A DNA stretch of 64,000 nt from NCBI RefSeq assembly GCF_009831455.1, contig NZ_WOWO01000003.1:124001-188000 (forward strand), read 5' to 3'. This stretch comes from Salinirussus salinus (GTDB lineage Archaea > Halobacteriota > Halobacteria > Halobacteriales > Haloarculaceae). A program made the translations under genes and the position numbers. Within the stretch, counting starts at the first letter, position 1. Every line of letters starts with the position of its first letter. The notes beneath the pieces were generated by a model. It searched no databases. It was not told the origin of the DNA and worked only from the letters and a program-made list of their open reading frames with translations. Below are positions 17,666-24,903 of the stretch, piece after piece.

Positions 17666-17742
17666 CCTATCTCCCGGCCCTGTGAGGGCTTGGGAGAACT
17701 ACCCGACCCGACTCACTTAATTGTGCGTCAGACATATATAAA
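17666..17742 (-). promoter_or_regulatory. oapA promoter and hairpin leader
   Basis: On the minus strand a strong TATATATAA box covers 17734-17742, so transcription should begin near 17708. The leader of about 43 bases contains an inverted repeat: TCTCCC (17670-17675) with GGGAGA (17692-17697), and inner arms CCCT (17678-17681) with AGGG (17685-17688). Most haloarchaeal genes in this window look leaderless, so a leader made almost wholly of hairpin is unusual. Confidence 0.55.
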
Positions 17743-18042
17743 TTCAACCACATTTCCGGAACGGCCGACAGAACGACCGGAGAGCGTGGTATCCCTGCCG
17801 CTCTCCGCGAGATAAGTGCAAAGATACAGATATTTCGAGGGGAGTGAACCTGTCTTCAGGGGGAGAGAAACAGGAGTCGGGAGGAAAGAGAACGGAGACG
17901 GACGAGAGCGGCCGGGACTCGGGCATCGAAGACCGGGCCGGATTTCCCCACCGTTCTCCCGCCTCTGTTGTCCCCTCCTGTCACCACCGCTCTCCTACGC
18001 CTGCTATCCTCTCCCACCCCTCCACCTCTCCCATCCTTCTCG

Positions 18043-18076
18043 TCCCCCCCCACCCCTTCGTTTCAACTGCAACACC
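18043..18076 (-). repeat. ORB1 (origin recognition box with G-string)
   Basis: Read on the minus strand the element contains GTTGAAACGAAGGGGTGGGG with a further run of G. The core GAAACGAAGGGGT is the canonical archaeal ORB core, and the G-tail is typical of haloarchaeal oriC1. The tail points left, away from the A+T-rich segment. Confidence 0.9.
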
Positions 18077-18119
18077 AGCGAGGAACGGGCAGGGGAAAGT
18101 GAGGTGACCGGGGTCACGG

Positions 18120-18330
18120 AAGTCCAAACCCCGGAGAAAGTGGAGAAAGAGTGTGGCGAACGGCCGTCTCGAGGAGTCGTAAACGGAGGAGTCGATCAAA
18201 CTAGACGAGTAGCCTCACACTAGCTGTCTCCACTAGTCTACCCGAAACCCTACCCGAAAGAAGAATGAGCTCTTTCTAGTGCGGATACGGTTATCATCTA
18301 TCATACTTAAATCCTTCCAACTAGAAGGCC
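18120..18330. other. Candidate DNA unwinding element
   Basis: This is the most A+T-rich part of the origin, roughly half A+T against about 30% around it; the richest stretch is 18291-18312. It sits between the inverted ORB1 and ORB2. It also contains a direct repeat TACCCGAAA (18239-18247 and 18251-18259) and five CTAG tetramers (18201, 18220, 18233, 18276, 18321). Its role as the melting site is inferred from position. Confidence 0.7.
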
Positions 18331-18365
18331 GGATCCAGGGCTGACCCCCCGCCCCTCTCTTGGTC

Positions 18366-18394
18366 GTTCCACCCGAAACAAAGGGGTGGGGGGG
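18366..18394 (+). repeat. ORB2 (origin recognition box with G-string)
   Basis: The plus strand reads GTTCCACCCGAAACAAAGGG and continues into GTGGGGGGG. It is the inverted partner of ORB1 across the A+T-rich segment. Its G-string points right, so both tails face outward, as in characterised haloarchaeal oriC1 origins. Confidence 0.9.
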
Positions 18395-18399
18395 TTCGG

Positions 18400-18660
18400 G
18401 GCGACCTCTCTCTGTCTCGCCTCCCCCTCTCCTTTTCCCCTTGTTTTTTTCCGGTGTGCCCTCTCCCGCTCGACAGTTCCTCTCCATCCCCCTTCGTCCC
18501 CTCTTCTCTCCTTCTCCCCCTTCATCTGTTCTGCTTCCCCGGTCTCTTCCTCTCAGGTCTCTTCCTCTCATCTCTCTTCTCTTTTTCTCCTCTCTCATCC
18601 CTCCCTCATCTACTCCTCTCTCCTCTCCTCTGCCCTTCCTCGCTCCTCGCGTTTTGCTCG
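18400..18660. other. Long polypyrimidine tract in origin
   Basis: For about 260 bases the plus strand is almost entirely C and T. It includes a perfect 15-base tandem repeat GGTCTCTTCCTCTCA at 18541-18555 and 18556-18570. Such asymmetry is extreme for this window and ends before the orc1 promoter. No open frame here looks real. Confidence 0.8.
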
Positions 18661-18824
18661 GTCCGCCCTCCGCCTCCGGCCGTGCCCAGCCGTCCACCCT
18701 GCGCACCCCGATCCCGCGCACCCCGCCTCTACCGACACACCACGACCGCCCCCCTCTTTCGAGTGCGCGCCACACCGACCCCCGACTGCGACGGGTACTG
18801 TGGTATCCTTTCACAACCGAAATC

Positions 18825-18971
18825 TTTAATAGATTCTCAACCGGGGGTTCTTGTGGTTCAGGTGGACACACGCCGGAACGGGAAACGGGGCCGTCAGGGG
18901 CGTTCTCGGCGATGTGGACCCGTACGCGGGGCGCGAAGCGCCCATCTCCAATCGAAACGAAGGGGTTTCCC
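18825..18971 (+). promoter_or_regulatory. orc1 promoter and ORB3
   Basis: A TTTAAT box (18825-18830) preceded by an A/C-rich stretch would start transcription near 18855, leaving a leader of about 120 bases. Within it, at 18945-18971, lies an ORB: CTCCAATCGAAACGAAGGGG. It ends 5 bases before the orc1 ATG. Orc1 bound here could repress its own expression as well as contribute to the origin; this is inference from position. Confidence 0.7.
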
Positions 18972-18976
18972 ACGAC

Positions 18977-20524
18977 ATGACAGACGCGGACGAACCGCGG
19001 GATGGCACGGGCGACGTCGACAGTGACGACCCCGAATTCACCGGTGTATCGGAAGGAGTTGCCGACTCTGTCGCCTCACCCTCCTCGGAGTCGACTCCAC
19101 CCGAAGCGACGCTCGACGACGTCCTCGCCGAAGAGGAGTCCGCCGACGAGGCCTCCCAGGGGCTGTTCGACGACCTGCTGAGCGGCCAGCCCATCTTCGA
19201 GAACAAGGAGGTACTCCGCCCGTCCTACACCCCCCGGAAGCTCCCCCACCGAGAGGAGCAGATCAACAACATGGCGACGATCCTCGTGACGGCCCTGCGC
19301 GGGGACACGCCCTCGAACATCCTCATCTACGGGAAGACGGGGACCGGAAAGACCGCGAGCGCGAAGTTCGTCTCCGACGAACTCGAGTCCACTTCCGAGA
19401 AGTACGAGGTCCCCTGCGAGGTCGAGTACATCAACTGCGAGGTGACCGACACTCAGTACCGCGTGCTCGCCCAGCTCGCGAACAAGTTCATCGAGAAAAA
19501 CCGCGAGTCCATCGACGACGAACTCGCCGACCTCGAGACGCTTCGCGAGGAGGGCGGCGACCTCGCGGGGTCGAGCTACGACTCCCCCCAAGCTGTCGAG
19601 CAGCGCATCGGGGAACTCGAGGACGCCCGCGACCGCTTCGAGGAGGTGCCGATGACCGGGTGGCCGACCGACCGGGTCTACAGTTCCTTCTTCGACGCGG
19701 TCGACTACCGCGAGCGCGTGGTGGTGATCATGCTCGACGAGATCGACAAACTCGTCGAGAAGTCCGGCGACGACACCCTCTACAACCTCTCCCGGATGAA
19801 CTCCGAACTCGAGAACTCCCGGGTGTCGATCATGGGGATCTCCAACGACCTCAAGTTCACCGACTTCCTCGACCCGCGTGTCAAATCCAGCCTCGGCGAG
19901 GAGGAGATCGTCTTCCCGCCCTACGACGCGAACCAGCTTCGGGACATCCTCGAGCACCGCGCGGAGGAGGCCTTCGAGCCGGACGCGCTCACCGACGACG
20001 TCATTCCGCTGTGTGCGGCCTTCGCCGCCCAGGAACACGGCGACGCCCGCCGGGCGCTCGACCTGCTGCGGACCGCCGGCGAACTCGCCGAGCGCGACCA
20101 GACCGACGGCGTCGAGGAGGCCCACGTCCGCAAGGCCCAGGAGAAGATCGAACTCGACCGGGTGGTCGAGGTCGTCCGGACGCTCCCCCAGCAGTCCAAA
20201 CTGGTGCTTTTCTCGATCATCCTGCTCGAGAAACAGGGGGTCCACAACATCAACACCGGCGAGGTGTACAACATCTACAAGCGGCTCTGCGAGGAGATCG
20301 ACACCGACGTGCTCACCCAGCGCCGGGTGACCGACCTCATCTCCGAGCTCGACATGCTCGGGATCGTCAACGCTGTCGTCGTCTCGAAGGGCCGGTACGG
20401 CCGCACGAAGGAGATCAGCCTCTCGGTACCCCTGGAGGAGACCGAGGCCGTGCTCCTCTCCGACTCCCGGCTCGGCGACATCGAGGACGTCCAGCCGTTC
20501 GTCCAGGCCCGCTTCGACAGCTGA
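18977..20524 (+). CDS. orc1: Orc1/Cdc6 replication initiator
   Basis: The AAA+ initiator binds ORBs and recruits the MCM helicase. The product is 515 residues. After an acidic N-terminal extension (1-70) comes the AAA+ domain. Its Walker A is GKTGTGKT (119-126), Walker B is MLDEID with D254 and E255, and sensor 1 is GISNDL. The C-terminal winged helix (about 415-510) contains LCEEIDTDVLTQRRVTDLIS. I chose the ATG at 18977 (MTDADEP) because the upstream frame would read through ORB3 and has atypical residues. It neighbours oapA and the ORBs, so this is the oriC1-linked initiator (Orc7 type in Halobacterium). Confidence 0.95.
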   Translation: MTDADEPRDGTGDVDSDDPEFTGVSEGVADSVASPSSESTPPEATLDDVLAEEESADEASQGLFDDLLSGQPIFENKEVLRPSYTPRKLPHREEQINNMATILVTALRGDTPSNILIYGKTGTGKTASAKFVSDELESTSEKYEVPCEVEYINCEVTDTQYRVLAQLANKFIEKNRESIDDELADLETLREEGGDLAGSSYDSPQAVEQRIGELEDARDRFEEVPMTGWPTDRVYSSFFDAVDYRERVVVIMLDEIDKLVEKSGDDTLYNLSRMNSELENSRVSIMGISNDLKFTDFLDPRVKSSLGEEEIVFPPYDANQLRDILEHRAEEAFEPDALTDDVIPLCAAFAAQEHGDARRALDLLRTAGELAERDQTDGVEEAHVRKAQEKIELDRVVEVVRTLPQQSKLVLFSIILLEKQGVHNINTGEVYNIYKRLCEEIDTDVLTQRRVTDLISELDMLGIVNAVVVSKGRYGRTKEISLSVPLEETEAVLLSDSRLGDIEDVQPFVQARFDS

Positions 20525-20561
20525 ACTCGCGACGGGAGGAGGGCGGCCTCCCCGCGCTCCC

Positions 20562-21335
20562 CTATCCTGCGGACTGCAGCCGGATCCAGCCCAGCCCCGG
20601 GATCTTGAACTCCGCGGTCCCGACGACCCACGCGGGTCTGACCGGCCCGGTCAGCCCCGTGGCCTGGTCGTAGCTGGGGTTGTTGTCACCCTTCGTGATG
20701 AAGCCGGCGTGGTCGGCGACACACCGGGGGTCGTTCGGACTCAGCGCGCCGAGATACGCCGAATCGGCGGCCGTACACCAGTTTTCACCCTCTTCGACCC
20801 AGAACATCGCCCGGTGGATGATCGGTGTCCCGCCCCGGTCGCCGTCGGCCGCAAAGACGATCACGTCACCCGGGTTGCCGAACTTCGTGTAACCGGTCTC
20901 CGCGCCCACGCGCGCGGTGACGACTCCGTACTCCGCGCGTTCCCCGGGGAACCGCTCTTCCTCCATCACGAACACGAGGTCGTTGCGCTCCATGTTCGGG
21001 AGCATGCTCCCGCTCTCGACGGCGACCAGCGGCGGCCAGACGCCGCTCACCGCGAACAGGAAAAAGCCGACGAGCACCACCGCGAACACGCTGCTCGCGA
21101 CGTCGCGGACGAACAGCCGCCAGCCGCCGTTCCCGCCGCCGTTCGTACCCGGCTCGGGGTCCGGCGGGTCGGGGCCACCCCGCCGGTCCCCGACCGGCCG
21201 ACGGGCCCGGTCCCCGGACTCGACGTTCTCCGGCGCTCGCTCCCCGGAGTCGGCGGGGCCGGACCGGGGTCCTCCGGCCGGGGAACCGTCTCTCCCCCCG
21301 CCTCGCCCGTCTCCCTCGCCGGGGCCTCTCATCAC
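20562..21335 (-). CDS. sec11: Signal peptidase I (archaeal Sec11 type)
   Basis: The enzyme cleaves Sec signal peptides at the membrane. Of 257 residues, the first 75 or so are Gly/Pro/Asp/Arg-rich and disordered. A membrane helix (about 80-103) then leads to the catalytic serine box VESGSMLPNM. IIHRAMF gives the histidine that replaces the bacterial lysine, and ITKGDNN carries the conserved Asp. It faces orc1 convergently with a 37-base gap and is divergent from polD1. The same gene lies between orc1 and polD1 in Haloferax. Confidence 0.9.
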   Translation of the reverse strand: MMRGPGEGDGRGGGRDGSPAGGPRSGPADSGERAPENVESGDRARRPVGDRRGGPDPPDPEPGTNGGGNGGWRLFVRDVASSVFAVVLVGFFLFAVSGVWPPLVAVESGSMLPNMERNDLVFVMEEERFPGERAEYGVVTARVGAETGYTKFGNPGDVIVFAADGDRGGTPIIHRAMFWVEEGENWCTAADSAYLGALSPNDPRCVADHAGFITKGDNNPSYDQATGLTGPVRPAWVVGTAEFKIPGLGWIRLQSAG

Positions 21336-21411
21336 AGCCCCGTCCGGGGCAGCGTCGAATCAATCTTCTGGAACGCGATACCCTTTTGACCGCCTGCCCC
21401 GACCTACCGGT

Positions 21412-22953
21412 GTGTCACTCGAGGGGGCCGCCAGGGTCGTCAGCGAACTCGCCAGCCGGGGGTACAACGCCGACCGCGAGGCCGTCACCTTGCTGGCGAA
21501 CGCTCCGGACCCCGAAACCGCCCTCGAGCGCGCAGTCGAACAGGCCCCCGACGACGCGCTCAAACTCTCGACCGACCACGTCCGCGAGGCGCTCGACGGC
21601 GCGCAGTCCTCCGGTTCTCCGCCCACGCCGGCCGACGCCAGTGAGGGGCCGACGGGCGCTGCCGACCCGGACTCGACCCCCTCCATTTCGACTGGAACCG
21701 ACCGAGAAAACACGCGCGACGGTGGGCGGGGTGTTCCAGTCGAAACGAAGGGGTCGGCGGTCGTCGAGACCAGCGGGGACATCGCGAGTACGGGCACCGG
21801 GGAGTACCGCGACTTCCTCGCGGTCTTCCGGGACCGCTACGAGAAACTCTCCGCGCACCTCCGGAGTCGGGTCAACCACCGGCCCGCGGCCACCATCGCC
21901 GACATGAGTCCCAGTAGCGACGCCGCCCTGGTCGGACTGGTCTCGGACATCCGCTCGACGGCCGGGGGCCACTGGCTGGTCGAACTGGAGGATACCACCG
22001 GTACCTTCCCCTGCCTGGTGATGAGCGACCGCGACTTCGCCGACGACGTCCGGGAACTGCTGTACGACGAGGTCGTCGCCGTCGAGGGGACGCTGGCCGA
22101 CGACGGCGGGATCCTCTTCGTCGACGACCTCTACTTCCCCGATATCCCCCGGACCCACACCCCCTCGACGGCCGACCGCCCGGTCCGGGCCGCGCTGGTC
22201 TCGGACGTCCACGTCGGCAGCCAGGAGTTCCGGGCCGACGCCTGGGAGCGCTTTGCCGACTGGCTCCACACCGAAGAGGCCGAAGACGTCGAGTACCTCC
22301 TCGTCGGGGGGGACATGGTCGAGGGCGTCGGCGTCTACCCCGACCAGGACGAGGAGCTGGACATCGTGGACATCTACGACCAGTACGAGCGGTTCAGCGA
22401 GCACCTCAAGTCGGTGCCCGGCGACCTCGAGGTGGTCATGATCCCCGGCAACCACGACGCCGTCCGGCTGGCCGAGCCCCAGCCGGCCTTCGACGAGGAA
22501 CTCCGCTCTATCATGTCGGCTCACGACGCCGAGATAGCGGCAAACCCTGCCACCGTCACCGTCGAAGGGGTGACCGTGCTGATGTACCACGGCGTCTCGC
22601 TGGACGAGGTGATCGCCGAACTCCCCGACGAGGCCGCGAGCTACGACCGGCCCCACGAGGCGATGTACCAGCTCCTGCGGAAACGCCACGTCGCACCGCA
22701 GTACGGCGGCCGGACCCGCCTGGCCCCGGAGGAGGAGGACCACCTCGTCATCGAGGAGGTGCCCGACGTCTTCCACGCCGGCCACGTCCACAAGCTGGGC
22801 TACGGCAAGTATCACGGCGTGCTCACCGTCAACTCCGCGTGCTGGCAGTCCCAGACCGCTTTCCAGGAGAGCGTCAACCTCGACCCCGACGTCGGCTACG
22901 CCCCCATCGTCGACCTCCAGACGCTCGACCTCACAGTACGGAAGTTCGTCTGA
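21412..22953 (+). CDS. polD1: DNA polymerase D small subunit (DP1)
   Basis: DP1 is the proofreading 3'-5' exonuclease subunit of the archaeal replicative polymerase PolD. The product is 513 residues from a GTG start at 21412, supported by a CTTTT box about 30 bases upstream. The N-terminal helical domain covers about 1-75, and a disordered linker about 75-125. An OB fold follows (about 160-235). The phosphoesterase domain has D265 and H267 (DVHVGS), D301 (GGDMVEG), N347/H348/D349 (GNHD), and H455/H458/H460 (HAGHVH). Metal ligands all appear intact. The linker codons coincide with two ORB-like sequences. Confidence 0.93.
   Translation: MSLEGAARVVSELASRGYNADREAVTLLANAPDPETALERAVEQAPDDALKLSTDHVREALDGAQSSGSPPTPADASEGPTGAADPDSTPSISTGTDRENTRDGGRGVPVETKGSAVVETSGDIASTGTGEYRDFLAVFRDRYEKLSAHLRSRVNHRPAATIADMSPSSDAALVGLVSDIRSTAGGHWLVELEDTTGTFPCLVMSDRDFADDVRELLYDEVVAVEGTLADDGGILFVDDLYFPDIPRTHTPSTADRPVRAALVSDVHVGSQEFRADAWERFADWLHTEEAEDVEYLLVGGDMVEGVGVYPDQDEELDIVDIYDQYERFSEHLKSVPGDLEVVMIPGNHDAVRLAEPQPAFDEELRSIMSAHDAEIAANPATVTVEGVTVLMYHGVSLDEVIAELPDEAASYDRPHEAMYQLLRKRHVAPQYGGRTRLAPEEEDHLVIEEVPDVFHAGHVHKLGYGKYHGVLTVNSACWQSQTAFQESVNLDPDVGYAPIVDLQTLDLTVRKFV
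21676..21699 (-). repeat. ORB-like element inside polD1 (left arm)
   Basis: The minus strand reads GGTTCCAGTCGAAATGGAGG and continues GGGTC. It shares the 13-base core GTTCCAGTCGAAA (21686-21698 on this strand) with the element at 21731. Its G-rich end points left. It covers codons about 89-96 of polD1. Confidence 0.65.
21731..21755 (+). repeat. ORB-like element inside polD1 (right arm)
   Basis: The plus strand reads TTCCAGTCGAAACGAAGGGG, an excellent match to the archaeal ORB core. It is inverted relative to the copy at 21676-21699; the perfect 13-base arms are separated by 34 bases. It encodes VPVETKGS in the disordered linker of DP1. Confidence 0.75.
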
Positions 22954-23060
22954 GCCGGTTACACCGGCGCCTGCAGCCCCGGCCGCGAGCGCCGTCCGAG
23001 ATGCCGGCAGAGCGTGCCGCCCGAGTGAAGACTTTTCGGGCGGCGCCGCCAGGGGCGTGT

Positions 23061-24350
23061 ATGTCCGACGACTACGACTTCGCGACGAGCGCACTCCACG
23101 TTGGCCAGGAAGAGCCCGACCCCGCCACCGGCGCGCGCGCGCCGCCCATCTACCAGACCACCTCCTACGTCTTCGAGGACGCGGAGGACGCCGCCGCCCA
23201 GTTCGCCCTCGAGAAGCCGGGGCACATCTACTCGCGGCTGATGAACCCCACGAACGCGATGCTCGAGGAGCGGCTCGCGGCCCTCGAGGGTGGTGTGGGG
23301 GCCGTCGCCACCGCCTCCGGGATGGCCGCGCTTAACCTCGCGACCTTCCTGCTCGCGGACGCCGGCGACAACGTCGTCACCGCCTCCTCACTCTATGGGG
23401 GGACCTACACATACTACACCCACACCGCCCCCCGGCAGGGCGTGGAGGCCCGCTTTGTCGACACGCTCGATTACGACGCCTACGCCGAGAACATCGACGA
23501 CGACACCGCCTACGTCCACCTGGAGACAATCGGCAACCCCGCGCTGGTGACCCCCGACATCGAGCGCATTGCGGACATCGCCCACGACCACGGCGTCCCG
23601 CTGTTCGTGGACAACACCTTCGCCACGCCCTACCTCTGCCGGCCCCTGGAGCGGGGCGCGGACCTCGTCTGGGAGTCCACCACGAAGTGGCTCCACGGCT
23701 CCGGGACGACGGTCGGCGGCGCGCTGGTCGACGGGGGGTCGTTCCCATGGGACGAGCACGCCGACCGGTTCCCCGAGGTCGCCGCCGACAACCCCGCCTA
23801 CCACGGCGTCAACTTCCGGGAGCGCTTTGGCGAGGCCGCCTTTACCTACGCCGCGGTCGCCCGCGGCTGCCGGGACCTGGGCAACCAGCAGTCCCCCTTC
23901 GACGCCTGGCAGACGATGCAGGGTGTCGAGTCCCTGCCGATGCGGATGGAACGGCACTGCGAGAACGCGATGGCCGTCGCGGAGCACCTCCAGGACCACC
24001 CGGAAGTCGCCTGGGTCACCTATCCCGGCCTCGACGACCACGAGACCCACGACCTCGCCAGCGAATACCTGGAGGGTGGCTACGGCGGGATGATCACTTT
24101 CGGGCTGGAAGCCGGATACGACGCCGCGCAGGCCACCGTCGAGAACACCGAACTCGCCTCGCTGCTCGCGAACGTCGGGGACGCGAAGACGCTCGTCATC
24201 CACCCGGCCTCGACCACCCACCAGCAGCTCACCGAGGACGAACAGCGCGCCGCGGGCGTCACCCCCGACATGGTCCGGCTCTCGGTCGGGCTGGAGTCAC
24301 CCGCTGACATCCTCGCCGACCTCGACCAGGCCATCGAGTCCGCGACCTGA
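23061..24350 (+). CDS. metY: O-acetylhomoserine sulfhydrylase / Cys-Met metabolism PLP enzyme
   Basis: This fold-type I PLP enzyme most likely makes homocysteine from O-acetylhomoserine and sulfide. The product is 429 residues, the length of the sulfhydrylase branch; cystathionine gamma-synthases are nearer 385. The motifs are SRLMNPTNAMLEERLAALEG, then ASGMAAL for PLP phosphate binding, and the Schiff-base lysine K209 in WESTTKWLHGSGT. The C-terminus has the substrate Arg in RLSVGLE. The usual partner, homoserine acetyltransferase, is not adjacent. A cystathionine gamma-lyase/synthase role cannot be fully excluded. Confidence 0.85.
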   Translation: MSDDYDFATSALHVGQEEPDPATGARAPPIYQTTSYVFEDAEDAAAQFALEKPGHIYSRLMNPTNAMLEERLAALEGGVGAVATASGMAALNLATFLLADAGDNVVTASSLYGGTYTYYTHTAPRQGVEARFVDTLDYDAYAENIDDDTAYVHLETIGNPALVTPDIERIADIAHDHGVPLFVDNTFATPYLCRPLERGADLVWESTTKWLHGSGTTVGGALVDGGSFPWDEHADRFPEVAADNPAYHGVNFRERFGEAAFTYAAVARGCRDLGNQQSPFDAWQTMQGVESLPMRMERHCENAMAVAEHLQDHPEVAWVTYPGLDDHETHDLASEYLEGGYGGMITFGLEAGYDAAQATVENTELASLLANVGDAKTLVIHPASTTHQQLTEDEQRAAGVTPDMVRLSVGLESPADILADLDQAIESAT

Positions 24351-24383
24351 AACCGGTCGACGACAGGAGACCGGGTCAGCGAC

Positions 24384-24683
24384 TCACCCCTGGCCGTTCG
24401 CCAGCCGGGCGTCCTGCTGTTCGGTTCCCGTGCGCTCGCCACCGGGGCTGCTGCGGGCGCGCGGCGCTCGCCGGCTCGCGGGCGCGTCCGGAGCGCCGGC
24501 CCGAGTGTACCATCCCCGGAGCAACACCGTCACGGCGGCGCCGGCCGCGGCGCCTACGGCGACGCGGGGGTAGCTCGCGACCGCGAGGGTCGCCAGCAGG
24601 ATGGCGAGCACGGCGAGGCTCCCCGCGAGGGAGGGTCGGCCGGGCCCGCGGGTCCGGGCTGCGTTCGAGAGGTCTTTCTGCAT
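24384..24683 (-). CDS. Small membrane protein of unknown function
   Basis: The 99-residue product has a basic N-terminus (MQKDLSNAARTRGPGRP), two hydrophobic helices (about 21-40 and 44-59) and a disordered Arg/Gly/Ser tail. A TTAAT-type box at about 24709-24714 would allow a leaderless start at 24683. It converges on the metY-like gene with a gap of 33 bases. The tail is less acidic than usual. Function unknown. Confidence 0.55.
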   Translation of the reverse strand: MQKDLSNAARTRGPGRPSLAGSLAVLAILLATLAVASYPRVAVGAAAGAAVTVLLRGWYTRAGAPDAPASRRAPRARSSPGGERTGTEQQDARLANGQG

Positions 24684-24903
24684 ATCTACACGGAGCGTCC
24701 CGACCCACTTAATCATAATCTGAAGAACATTTCTGTAAGCGCGTTTTCTGAAACGTCTTTCTGTAAGAGTTATGACTGCTCGACGGACTCGGTTCGACCG
24801 CTGGCTGGGACGTGTGGCAGTTCCTTCGACGCCCGGGCGATATTCCTCTCGTGGAACTGATACCGCCGCCGGGTTTAGGTAGCCGGTCGGCATATCGGGA
24901 TGC
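24684..24903. promoter_or_regulatory. Divergent intergenic region with 10-base direct repeat
   Basis: The stretch is A+T-richer than its surroundings. TTTCTGTAAG occurs at 24730-24739 and again at 24758-24767, a spacing of 28 bases. A GTTTAGG box at about 24872 lies 31 bases before the ATG at 24904. The repeats lie between the two divergent genes and could be operator sites. Confidence 0.45.

Larger units (their letters stand above)
17743..18976. other. oriC1: Replication origin oriC1-type region
   Basis: This gene-free interval of about 1.2 kb lies between oapA and orc1/cdc6. It contains two ORBs in inverted orientation (18043-18076 minus, 18366-18394 plus) flanking an A+T-richer segment (about 18120-18330). 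A third ORB lies at 18945-18971 beside the orc1 start. A long pyrimidine tract covers about 18400-18660 on the plus strand. The open frames here have unusual, base-skewed composition and are not credible genes. Orc1 binding to ORBs, melting of the A+T-rich segment and MCM loading are established for haloarchaeal origins of this layout. Confidence 0.92.

Noticed and set aside
17816-18223. Open frames in the origin, plus strand
   Set aside because: Pro/Ser/Arg-rich, base-skewed sequence crossing ORB1; no codon signature of haloarchaeal genes.
18541-18570. Tandem repeat as CRISPR remnant
   Set aside because: Only two copies, no spacers, no cas genes nearby; better explained as part of the pyrimidine tract.
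18233-18980. Overlapping frames on both strands through ORB2 and the pyrimidine tract
   Set aside because: Composition follows the tract (Ser/Leu/Pro or Arg/Glu/Gly), and they cover the ORBs and the orc1 promoter.
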